Assembly (NCBI GenBank): GCA_016744725.1 | Contig: JADGDW010000021.1 | Location: 1-34,946 of the forward strand | DNA: 34,946 nucleotides | Direction of reading: 5' to 3' | Origin: Candidatus Albibeggiatoa sp. nov. BB20 | GTDB lineage: Bacteria > Pseudomonadota > Gammaproteobacteria > Beggiatoales > Beggiatoaceae | In this document: positions 1-6,506 of the stretch, piece after piece | How the letters are laid out: each line of letters begins with the position of its first letter | Position numbering within the stretch: position 1 is the stretch's first letter | The notes under the pieces: model-generated | What the model saw: only the letters and a program-made list of their open reading frames with translations | The model's database searches: none | Told to the model about the DNA's origin: nothing | Translations under genes and position numbers: made by a program

Positions 1-147
1 AAGATCACGATCAAGAGCACGAGCAAGATCACGATCAAGAGCACGAGCACGAGCAAGATCAAGATCAAGAGCACGATCAAGAGCACGATCAAGAGCACGA
101 TCACGATCAAGAGCACGATCAAGAGCACGATCACGAGCACGAGCAAG
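1..147 (-). repeat. Degenerate 6-bp coding repeat, (R/L)(A/D) dipeptides
   Basis: On the minus strand these 49 codons use only GCT, GAT, CGT and CTT, in strict alternation of C[G/T]T and G[A/C]T. They encode 24 dipeptides RA, RD, LA or LD plus one more L. Only the second base of each codon varies. The repeat runs off the left edge, so copy number is unknown. It is part of the NACHT reading frame, not a CRISPR array, since there are no unique spacers. Confidence 0.95.
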
Positions 148-1686
148 AAAAACATAGAAAAAACGAATACCAGCTACCTTTTTATCTGTTTCTACCAGTA
201 GTGCTTTTTCATTTGCCCAAGCGAGTAATTTAACCAATTTCTCTTGTTTTGAAATGATTTCCCCATTTTCCTGCAAAAACACCTCAAAAAAATCATCAGC
301 ATCATCTAGCATACTGGCAGTGAGCAAAAACACTTCTCGATAGCGTCCTTCTAACTTATTATCTTGAATAAGCTGTTTGTAACGATTATTGTCAACAATA
401 TATTTTGCGCCGAAATATTCTTGAAAAGTTAAATGTGAAAATGAATAAATCGTATTTGCTCGTTCTACAAAAATGCCATGCTGGGCTTCAATCGCTTTTA
501 ACAACCGCTCTCCGTCAATATCAATTTCCTGCTCAGCAGATGGCAGCTTTTTAATATAAGCAACAATTTGTTTTTCTAGCTTTTTCTGCTCAATAAAATA
601 CTCGTTAGCATTAAAAGTCTGTACTGCAACGTTTGAAAATAATTGACGTTTACGACCAATCGATAATTTATGATAAATCTCATCACGAACAATATTGCGT
701 GAGCTGTCCCATTTTTTCAATAAAGCATCAATGGCCTCTTCATAAATCTCAACTCGACGTGGCGGAAACTGCATCGTCTCTTCAAAATTCAAACACAACA
801 AACTCAATAACAATGGCGTGCTACCCAGTTCACGCAAACCCCGATGTTCTTGTTTTTCAAAACCTTCTAAAAATAATTTCTGCTTCGTTTCATCATGACT
901 AAACCATTTTTTAACAAAAGTCTGCATTTGCTCCTCAGAAAAATCCGCCATTTCCATATAAGTAAACTGCTCAAACGAATAATCCGTTGCAGCAATCCGA
1001 CAAGTAATTAAACACTGAGTTAACAAATATTGTCGGCTGAAATTCTGTAATGCTGTCGTCATGTCTTGACGTTTATTATCTGCTTGTTGCACTTCATCCA
1101 AACCATCGAATAAAACAACGGCTTTTCCTTGTTGCAAAATAAGCTCAATAAAATACTTTGCTTCAGGAAACTGACAAATAGTAAATTCTTCTTCTAAAAA
1201 CGCCATCAACTCCAAGCCAGAATCCGCCCATTGTTTCAATGATACAAAAATAGGGATTTTCTGCAACTTGCCTTGAATCGCTTGCAAAGTGACATATTTT
1301 AGAAAAGTGGTTTTACCTGCACCGGGTTTACCCAAAATAAACAAACGGTTATTCTCAATTTTCTTAACCGCTGCTAAACCATCAAGCCGTTCACAACAAT
1401 GTAATTTTTTAGGGTCTTCACGTAATGAATGAATATCAAATCGTTGAAATGCTGAAACCTTATCCAAAACATACACATCAGTAAAAATGCCTTCTAACGA
1501 CTCAGGCTTGGATTTACCTAAAATTTTGATTTTCTCATGCGAATTTTTTAACCGCTGCTTATAACGCGCTTCACCGTCTTTCCAGCCCAAACTTTCCCAT
1601 TTTTCCTTAAAATCTTCTTTTACAGATTCAGGCAACATTTTTAAAAAATCAGCAATTCCAAAACCAAATAACGTGGTAACAGGCAT
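1..1686 (-). CDS. NACHT-domain NTPase with two-letter C-terminal repeat (3' end outside window)
   Basis: Reading from an ATG at 1686, the frame stays open to base 1, so at least 562 residues are present and the C-terminus is missing. Visible parts: an N-terminal region of about 110 residues; Walker A GKPGAGKTT at residues 119-127; a NACHT-style Walker B LFDGLDEV near 192-199; an ITCRI sensor-like motif near 228; and the sequence FSHLTFQEYFGAKYIV, typical of the helical part of bacterial NACHT proteins. From about residue 514 the protein becomes a strict alternation of R/L and A/D (bases 1-147). A weak ribosome site AAGAG lies 8 nt before the ATG. NACHT proteins are STAND NTPases that oligomerise on sensing a trigger; many bacterial ones act in phage defence. 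Which trigger and effector apply here cannot be read. It lies downstream of a decayed toxin-antitoxin pair on the same strand. Family assignment is firm; defence function is inference. Confidence 0.88.
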   Translation of the reverse strand, partial: MPVTTLFGFGIADFLKMLPESVKEDFKEKWESLGWKDGEARYKQRLKNSHEKIKILGKSKPESLEGIFTDVYVLDKVSAFQRFDIHSLREDPKKLHCCERLDGLAAVKKIENNRLFILGKPGAGKTTFLKYVTLQAIQGKLQKIPIFVSLKQWADSGLELMAFLEEEFTICQFPEAKYFIELILQQGKAVVLFDGLDEVQQADNKRQDMTTALQNFSRQYLLTQCLITCRIAATDYSFEQFTYMEMADFSEEQMQTFVKKWFSHDETKQKLFLEGFEKQEHRGLRELGSTPLLLSLLCLNFEETMQFPPRRVEIYEEAIDALLKKWDSSRNIVRDEIYHKLSIGRKRQLFSNVAVQTFNANEYFIEQKKLEKQIVAYIKKLPSAEQEIDIDGERLLKAIEAQHGIFVERANTIYSFSHLTFQEYFGAKYIVDNNRYKQLIQDNKLEGRYREVFLLTASMLDDADDFFEVFLQENGEIISKQEKLVKLLAWANEKALLVETDKKVAGIRFFYVFLARARDRALDRALDRDRALDRALDRALDLDLARARALDRDLARALDRDL

Positions 1687-1703
1687 TTAACACACTCTTT
1701 TGA

Positions 1704-1790
1704 TTAATAATGATAACGACAGGCTAAAATTTTAATTTCTTTGATGAGCTTGATTATCTTCATTGCCTTTTTACGATCTTTCACAAACCA
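1704..1790 (-). pseudogene. Remnant of a YoeB/Txe-family toxin with internal deletion
   Basis: In the frame overlapping the end of the antitoxin, codons from 1790 down to a stop at 1704-1706 read W-F-V then KDRKKAMKIIKLIKEI, then KILACRYHY. From memory of the family, E. coli YoeB (84 residues) has W-x-x-x-D-K-R...KKINELIKD near its start and ends AACRYHY. The two matching pieces are joined here with about 40 middle residues missing, including the stretch that holds the catalytic residues. No good start codon with a ribosome site is seen; GTG at 1784 is possible. The remnant would not be an active endoribonuclease. The C-terminal CRYHY match is strong; the exact left junction is uncertain because the frame overlaps the antitoxin end. 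Confidence 0.62.
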
Positions 1791-1983
1791 CCTCAAAAGA
1801 CATATCTTGTGCGGTATCCTGCCTTGCTTCCAAAATACGCTGACGCATTGTCGAACTTGCAGTTAAATAAGCCGTTTCCTGCTCTGACTGTATTGCTCGC
1901 CACAATGCAATCGGCACAATGACCGAAGTAGCATTGCCTTGCTCATCTGAAACATATTGAATATCATGTAATGCTTGATTCAT
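1771..1983 (-). CDS. Phd/YefM-like antitoxin (toxin partner decayed)
   Basis: Seventy residues from ATG at 1983; an upstream in-frame TTG at 2010 would add nine residues, but the ATG has an AGGA 11 nt upstream and gives the usual antitoxin length. The protein begins MNQALHDIQYVSDEQGNATS and continues with VIVPIALW, the N-terminal DNA-binding pattern of the Phd/YefM (prevent-host-death) family, followed by a Q/E-rich helical region with ETAYL and MRQRILEAR. Such antitoxins bind their own promoter and neutralise a RelE/YoeB-fold toxin encoded just downstream. Here the downstream toxin is only a remnant, so this would be an orphan antitoxin. It begins 61 nt after the hemC stop on the same strand. 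Family call fairly sure, function by family. Confidence 0.7.
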   Translation of the reverse strand: MNQALHDIQYVSDEQGNATSVIVPIALWRAIQSEQETAYLTASSTMRQRILEARQDTAQDMSFEVVCERS

Positions 1984-2044
1984 ATCTTGATGATTCCTAT
2001 ATTGTTTCAATCAAGTATATAACATGTCATGCTTAAAAATAGAC

Positions 2045-2971
2045 TCAATGCCCCAAAGCCTGCAAAATATCATTTGCACCTTGCTTAAGTAAATCCTCTG
2101 CAACCGTTAAACCCAATTGTTCAGCATCTTCTATTTTGCCTTCAATTTGGCTACGTAAAATAGTTTGCCCCGTTTCATCAGCAACCAATGCCCGCAACAT
2201 CAACTTATCCTGATAAATCTCTGCAAAACCTGCAATAGGCACTTGGCATCCGCCCGCCAAACGATTATTCACCGCACGTTCTGCCAAAACACATTGCTGA
2301 GTTGCAAAATGATTCAACGGTGCAATCAATTGATGCGTTTCTGCGTCATTTTCTCGACACTCAATCCCAATCGCGCCTTGACCAATTGCAGGCAAAATAA
2401 CCTCTGTGGCAATTTTCGCCCGAATACGTTCATGTTTATTCAAGCGTTTTAATCCCGCCGCCGCCAAAATAATGGCAACATACTCACCCTTATCCAACTT
2501 ACTTAAACGTGTACCCACATTACCGCGCAAACTGTGAATTTGTAAATCAGGACGAACCGCTAACAACTGAGATTGGCGACGTAAACTCGACGTACCGACA
2601 ATTGAATTTTGCGGCAAAGCATCAATGCTGTCATATTGACTCGACACAAACGCATCTTGAGGGTCTTCACGTTGCATAATCACGGGTAAATGCAAACCTT
2701 CAGGAAACTCCACGGGTACATCCTTCATTGAATGCACCGCAATATCGGCTTCACCATCCAACAAACCTTGCTCTAATTCCTTGACAAACAAGCCTTTACC
2801 ACCAATTTTAGCTAAAGGCGCATCCAGAATCTTATCGCCCTTAGTCATCATTTCTACAATATCAACTTGCAAATTTTCATGGGTATTCAATAAAGTGTCG
2901 CGCACATGATAGGCTTGCCATAACGCGAGAGGACTTTTACGAGTTGCGATACGAATGCGTTTATTTGTCAT
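2045..2971 (-). CDS. hemC: Hydroxymethylbilane synthase (porphobilinogen deaminase)
   Basis: Cytoplasmic enzyme joining four porphobilinogen molecules into hydroxymethylbilane, the third common step of tetrapyrrole (haem, sirohaem) synthesis. The 308-residue protein has normal family length. It starts with RIATRKSPLALWQA, has the HSMKDVP motif with the catalytic Asp at residue 84, the phosphate/substrate-binding GTSSLRRQ and SLRGNVGTRL segments, and LAGGCQVPI with Cys242, the attachment site of the dipyrromethane cofactor; both residue numbers equal those of the E. coli enzyme. In many gammaproteobacteria hemC is followed by hemD; here it is followed by the antitoxin remnant region, and hemD is not in the window. 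A haem-oxidase-like flavoprotein at 6507 and an octahaem cytochrome at 16745 are separate consumers or partners of the pathway. Start ATG chosen by family alignment. Confidence 0.98.
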   Translation of the reverse strand: MTNKRIRIATRKSPLALWQAYHVRDTLLNTHENLQVDIVEMMTKGDKILDAPLAKIGGKGLFVKELEQGLLDGEADIAVHSMKDVPVEFPEGLHLPVIMQREDPQDAFVSSQYDSIDALPQNSIVGTSSLRRQSQLLAVRPDLQIHSLRGNVGTRLSKLDKGEYVAIILAAAGLKRLNKHERIRAKIATEVILPAIGQGAIGIECRENDAETHQLIAPLNHFATQQCVLAERAVNNRLAGGCQVPIAGFAEIYQDKLMLRALVADETGQTILRSQIEGKIEDAEQLGLTVAEDLLKQGANDILQALGH

Positions 2972-3208
2972 GGTTATATTTTTAGGACAGATGAATGAAT
3001 GGCTTATTTAATCATATTTGAAGCTGAAAGTAGAATGATTAAATCTGCAATGGCTAGCTAAACCATAACAAGAAAAGACAGCGTTTCATCATAACTATTG
3101 ATAATACAGAAATATACCAACAGCATACTTGTATTAGCCGTTTTGCTTAATATCAATCTCTTTAGATTCTACACTTCGCGTGAGTAGTCTAAAAATGCCA
3201 TTTAATAT

Positions 3209-3766
3209 TTACCACATCATGTTTGGAAGCATAGACATTGGGCGCGTAACATGAGAAATATTTTGGCCTAAATATCTCATATCAACTTGCATTCGATGCG
3301 TATTGTCAGTCATCAATATCACCGATGTATTCATATCCGCAACAGACTGATCTAACCCTTCCATGTGAGTTAAAAACTCTGGCATTATATTCAATTTATT
3401 AGATAGCTCGTGCATGGTCATATTCATTTCACCTATTTGCTGGGTCAATATCGTCATGTTATAAGACATTACCTCCACATTTTTAGCCATCATTCCCATA
3501 TTTTTAGCCATCATCCCCATATTTTCAGCCATTTTCGGATCCATGCTGGTTGCCATTTGAGTCATATCACTCGTTAAACTGTAAATTAAGAAAAAACCAT
3601 AAGTTGCAAGTAAAGTAAAAGCAAACATTGCAGGATATACAACGACTTCCCAACGTCTAGCACTTTGTTGAAACGTATGAACAAACTCCTCCATTTTGCC
3701 AGCTTCAATTGCTGCACCACACTCCATCATCTGTGGCGGTGATTTTGAAACGTCTAAATCTGACAC
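3209..3766 (-). CDS. Met-rich single-span membrane protein, unknown function
   Basis: A 185-residue protein that I do not recognise by name. The start ATG at 3766 has a good ribosome site AAGGAG 8 nt upstream. Residues 1-40 look cytoplasmic, ending in the basic ARRWEVVVYP; residues 45-64 (AMFAFTLLATYGFFLIYSL) form one membrane span; the rest (66-185) is a long, probably coiled-coil, region. About 30 of 185 residues are Met, including a direct seven-residue repeat (NMGMMAK twice, at about 83-96). Asn and Thr fill the polar positions and charge is low. It may be a membrane-anchored coiled coil or a metal-binding (copper-type, through Met) protein; neither is shown. It stands alone, with non-coding DNA on both sides. 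Confidence 0.8.
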   Translation of the reverse strand: MSDLDVSKSPPQMMECGAAIEAGKMEEFVHTFQQSARRWEVVVYPAMFAFTLLATYGFFLIYSLTSDMTQMATSMDPKMAENMGMMAKNMGMMAKNVEVMSYNMTILTQQIGEMNMTMHELSNKLNIMPEFLTHMEGLDQSVADMNTSVILMTDNTHRMQVDMRYLGQNISHVTRPMSMLPNMMW

Positions 3767-4133
3767 AATATTATCTCCTTGGTGGTTAACACATCACAGT
3801 TAATTCTAGGATATATCACCGTACTGATTTTATTATGATAATTATGAGGAGATTATTATGCTATATAAGCATTTACTTAAACACTAGATTTTATCTATGA
3901 TGAATGGAAAAAATTAATCTTTAATCTGCTATTGATGGCATGAGAGATAAAGTGGTTTTTTGCACATACAGAATTTTAGATTTACCAATCTCAGCAAAAT
4001 GCGTTTTACAGGGTTAAGCTAAAGAAGAAAAAAGCCTAAAAAAAGGTTATAGTATTAACAGCAAAAGGCAGCAATGAACCTTATTCAAAACATTGCTATT
4101 TTTGGGTGAGATTTAGATTCAAAATATAACAAC

Positions 4134-4249
4134 TATAGTCAATTTCGTTTTAGGTGTTAGGACTGGCAGTCCTGTTATTGTTTAAATATCAATCAGTTTC
4201 CAAATCTAGGGCTGCCAGTCCTGTATCACTTTAAAGTAAAACAACTATA
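4134..4249. mobile_element. 116-bp MITE carrying two AGGACTG-type palindromes (copy 1)
   Basis: Begins TATAGTC and ends AACTATA, near-perfect inverted ends. Inside are two palindromes 49 bp apart: AGGACTGGCAGTCCT at 4159-4173 and AGGGCTGCCAGTCCT at 4208-4222, followed by CTGTATCACTTTAAA. The same layout, same length and largely the same sequence recur at 16105-16220. Ends in TA fit a TA target duplication, as made by IS630/Tc1-mariner transposases. There is no coding capacity, so it would move only in trans. Confidence 0.75.
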
Positions 4250-4321
4250 TTACGGATGCCACAACACAACCATGCAATACGAATCAGAAATAATAATGGG
4301 AAATGTATTGCTTATCATCAC

Positions 4322-4327
4322 TATAAT
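4322..4327 (+). promoter_or_regulatory. Possible -10 box for the ATPase subunit K gene
   Basis: Consensus TATAAT 42 nt upstream of the ATG. No convincing -35 hexamer lies at 16-18 nt, so this is tentative. Confidence 0.3.
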
Positions 4328-4368
4328 AGCATTGATTTTATCATTCTAATTTTAAGGAGGTTTCGCCA

Positions 4369-4812
4369 ATGTATTGGTTACTAGCCCTCATGAGCATGAG
4401 CTTACTGGGTATGATTGGTTTAGGCTTGTATGCTGAATTTAATCACACCCCTAAACAGATTAATACCCAAAATCGCATGAAAGGTATTATTGCAGCAAAT
4501 CTTTTATTATTCGTCAGTGCACAACTTGGGCTTTTATTTTTAGGTATGCAAGATGCTATGGCGGCAGAAACAGTGACAGCCACCAAAGATATTTCGATTG
4601 GTATGGGCTTAGCTATGATTGGTGCAGGCATTCCAACTGCGGTTGCAACCATTGGTGCAGGAATTGCCGTAGGCCCTGTGGGTGCAGCATCATTAGCCGT
4701 TATTGCTGAAAAACCTGAAGTCTTTGGCCGATCTTTAGTTTATTTAGGTCTTGCTGAAGGGATTGCAATTTATGGTTTGGTGGTCACGATTTTGATGTTA
4801 GGTAAAATTTAA
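4369..4812 (+). CDS. atpK: A/V-type ATPase proteolipid subunit K (c)
   Basis: Membrane rotor subunit of an A/V-type (archaeal/vacuolar-like) ATPase. The 147-residue protein has four hydrophobic segments (about 1-22, 40-60, 76-101, 122-145). The last two form the c-subunit hairpin: a Gly/Ala-rich helix (GMGLAMIGAGIP, AVATIGAGIAVGPVGAAS), the loop AVIAEKPEVFGRS, and a final helix GLAEGIAIYGLVV with Glu130 as the likely ion-carrying carboxylate. The first two segments lack such a carboxylate; residues 37-67 resemble a leader ending AMA-AE. A strong ribosome site AAGGAGG (4354-4360) precedes the ATG. The subunit F gene follows 84 nt downstream, but subunits A, B, D, E and I are not adjacent. H+ versus Na+ use cannot be decided here. 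Confidence 0.9.
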   Translation: MYWLLALMSMSLLGMIGLGLYAEFNHTPKQINTQNRMKGIIAANLLLFVSAQLGLLFLGMQDAMAAETVTATKDISIGMGLAMIGAGIPTAVATIGAGIAVGPVGAASLAVIAEKPEVFGRSLVYLGLAEGIAIYGLVVTILMLGKI

Positions 4813-4896
4813 TAATCTGTCATCGAGAGTACAATTATTTTGCTAAATATTGTGCTCTTTCTAAATTTAAAAGTCGTCAATTAAAAATGGTGCATT

Positions 4897-5214
4897 ATGC
4901 GTCTCATATTTATGGGCAGTGAAGCTTTAGCCGATGGTTTTGCCTTGCTAGGTTTTGAGATATTTACCAATGCAGTGCAAGATGATGTAGAACAATTACT
5001 GATTGAATTGCTTAAACATAAACGAAAAGCCTTAATTTTTTTAGAAGATAATCTCACAAAATCTCCTAAAGAAGCCTTTTTACGTGCAAGAAATGAAGCG
5101 GCTGGCATTATTATTACGGAGATTCCTGCGTTAAACGCACCTGAAACCTATCGGCCGATGGTGGAAGACCTAGTTGTGCGGGTGCTTGGTGCTTCAGTGT
5201 TGGATAAGACATAA
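4897..5214 (+). CDS. atpF: A/V-type ATPase subunit F
   Basis: Small 105-residue soluble subunit of the central stalk, at the interface of rotor and catalytic head. The sequence MRLIFMGSEALADGFALLGF opens like the Rossmann-type fold of subunit F (NtpG/AtpF), continues with a predicted helix containing LLIELLKHKRKALIFLEDNL, and ends in PMVEDLVVRVLGASVLD, as expected for the family's C-terminal helix. Length is typical. It lies 84 nt after subunit K on the same strand. An alternative ATG ten bases upstream is in another frame. No further ATPase genes follow: a minus-strand terminator and then a glycosyltransferase gene come next. Assignment rests on recognised pattern and on the neighbour. Confidence 0.82.
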   Translation: MRLIFMGSEALADGFALLGFEIFTNAVQDDVEQLLIELLKHKRKALIFLEDNLTKSPKEAFLRARNEAAGIIITEIPALNAPETYRPMVEDLVVRVLGASVLDKT

Positions 5215-5246
5215 AAAAACCTCTTACCTAGGACTAGATAAGAGGT
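5212..5246 (-). terminator. Rho-independent terminator (minus strand)
   Basis: ACCTCTTA at 5219-5226 pairs perfectly with TAAGAGGT at 5239-5246 around a 12-nt loop. On the minus strand the hairpin is followed by seven T (5213-5219). It faces transcription from the glycosyltransferase gene, about 200 nt away, and abuts the stop of the ATPase F gene. Confidence 0.75.
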
Positions 5247-5447
5247 GAACTCACTAACCAAACAAAGGAGAAATGCCACAATATTGAGCGCAATTGACAA
5301 TAGTGTGTCATCAACTTTGAGTGTAAAGTTAGTATATTTATGAAGTATTGTGTATAAATTAAATGAGCAAACGGCTATATTGCAAAGTTAAACGTGAGAC
5401 TTTACTTAAAAAACAAGCAAAATATAACCTTCTGAATATTGCGTGTT

Positions 5448-6134
5448 TTATCGTAATTTTCTACGTCCTATACATAAAACCAAAGTTTGCATCATATAGT
5501 GACCAACAGCCCACCATGAACTAAAAATTCTTGAATGTCCATCTGTTCGGGGACGCATATTAATTGAAACTTCTTTAATCTGTAGCCCTGCCTGATTCAA
5601 TAACATCAATACCCCCATATCCTGATATTCCAACAATGTCGCTGCACGTGAAGCTAACAAAGCGATTGCAGGACGGTTGTAAACTCTTAAACCAGAAGTT
5701 AAATCTTCTAAATTAATACTAGATATTTTTCGAAAGAATACCCACGCAAATTGGCGCAAAGGGCTACCCCGTTCAGGATATGCTCCAATCACCACATCAC
5801 AAGCATTACCCAATTGATTAAGTAGCTTAGGAATGGATTCAGCTTCATGCTGTCCATCTGCATCCATGGTAATTGCCGTGTTATAACCATGCTTTACGGC
5901 ATAACGTAAGCCCGTTTGAATCGCGCCCCAAGCACCCAATGAAAAACACAAAGGTAATACGGCTGCACCCGCATCAGCCGCCAATTGTGCCGTATTATCG
6001 GTACTCGCATCATCAACCACTAAAATTGTGCCATCAAAATAATGCTGAATATCTTGAATCACTTGAGTAACACTTTTCGCTTCATTTTTGGCAGGAATAA
6101 TCACAATCATTGGATAGGGTGTAGCAGGTTTCAT
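5448..6134 (-). CDS. Family 2 glycosyltransferase (dolichol-phosphate-mannose-synthase-like)
   Basis: Nucleotide-sugar-dependent transferase with a GT-A fold. The 228 residues include IPAKNEA (13-19), the nucleotide-binding VVDDASTDNT (39-48), the metal-binding DADGQH (91-96, the DxD-type motif), and the GLRVYNR-type acceptor region (about 148-154) seen in DPM1/undecaprenyl-phosphate glycosyltransferases. There is no C-terminal membrane domain, so it is probably a soluble or membrane-associated enzyme acting on a lipid-phosphate acceptor. The sugar cannot be told from sequence. It stands alone on the minus strand; the polysaccharide genes at 12353-15421 are several kilobases away. The start ATG at 6134 gives normal family length; no strong ribosome site is seen. 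Confidence 0.88.
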   Translation of the reverse strand: MKPATPYPMIVIIPAKNEAKSVTQVIQDIQHYFDGTILVVDDASTDNTAQLAADAGAAVLPLCFSLGAWGAIQTGLRYAVKHGYNTAITMDADGQHEAESIPKLLNQLGNACDVVIGAYPERGSPLRQFAWVFFRKISSINLEDLTSGLRVYNRPAIALLASRAATLLEYQDMGVLMLLNQAGLQIKEVSINMRPRTDGHSRIFSSWWAVGHYMMQTLVLCIGRRKLR

Positions 6135-6260
6135 AGTTAATCAATACAGTAAATAAGCATTTAAATTGTAGCGGAAATAATTGAAATAGAAAAATAAAAT
6201 CTTGATTATTTTAAAATGAATGTGAAAAATTCAAAAAAGCACTTTACATCTTGTTATTCA

Positions 6261-6266
6261 TATAAT
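6261..6266 (+). promoter_or_regulatory. -10 box of the tRNA-Ser(TGA) promoter
   Basis: TATAAT 25 nt before the mature tRNA, followed by a GC-rich stretch (TTCGCGC), as often found at stable-RNA promoters. A TTTACA at 6243-6248 is too close (12 nt) to be a standard -35. Confidence 0.5.
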
Positions 6267-6291
6267 AGAATTCGCGCTTTAGTGACTGCTT

Positions 6292-6382
6292 GGAGAGGTG
6301 ACAGAGTGGTCGAATGTAACGGTCTTGAAAACCGTCGAGGGTTCATAGCCCTCCGTGGGTTCGAATCCCACCCTCTCCGCCA
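6292..6382 (+). tRNA. tRNA-Ser, anticodon TGA
   Basis: A 91-nt class II tRNA. The acceptor stem GGAGAGG pairs with CCTCTCC (6372-6378), the discriminator base is G, and CCA is encoded. The anticodon stem-loop CGGTCTTGAAAACCG presents TGA. The long variable arm CGAGGGTTCATAGCCCTCCG and the T arm GGGTTCGAATCCC fit tRNA-Ser. It would read UCA and, by wobble, other UCN codons. Confidence 0.97.
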
Positions 6383-6506
6383 TTTTATTTCCCGCTAATG
6401 TTATCTTCCTTTCTCGTTAATTAAATACCATCCCAGTGCTTAAACCGTTATACTGTCTGTTATCAAACAATACTTCTTATAAGTAATTTATAACGACCCA
6501 ATAAAT

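Larger units (their letters stand above)
3767..4368. other. 602-bp intergenic region with a MITE and divergent promoters
   Basis: No reading frame here looks like a gene. It separates the minus-strand Met-rich gene from the plus-strand ATPase subunit K gene, so promoters for both must lie here. It contains one full 116-bp palindromic element (4134-4249, listed separately) and a TATAAT at 4322-4327. Nothing else was recognised in 3767-4133. Confidence 0.7.

Noticed and set aside
1..147. Possible CRISPR array or satellite DNA
   Set aside because: The repeat unit is only six bases, has no unique spacers, and is in frame with the NACHT gene with no stop.
5229..5235. TAGGACT in the terminator loop as another palindrome-family copy
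   Set aside because: Only half a core is present, without the CAGTCCT arm; chance is enough.
5261..5278. Ribosome site AAAGGAG followed by ATG on the plus strand
   Set aside because: The frame stops after four codons (MPQY) and no gene follows on that strand, so a leader peptide is not supported.
6216..6398. Short plus-strand ORF of 60 codons
   Set aside because: It spans the tRNA-Ser(TGA) gene; the reading frame is a by-product.
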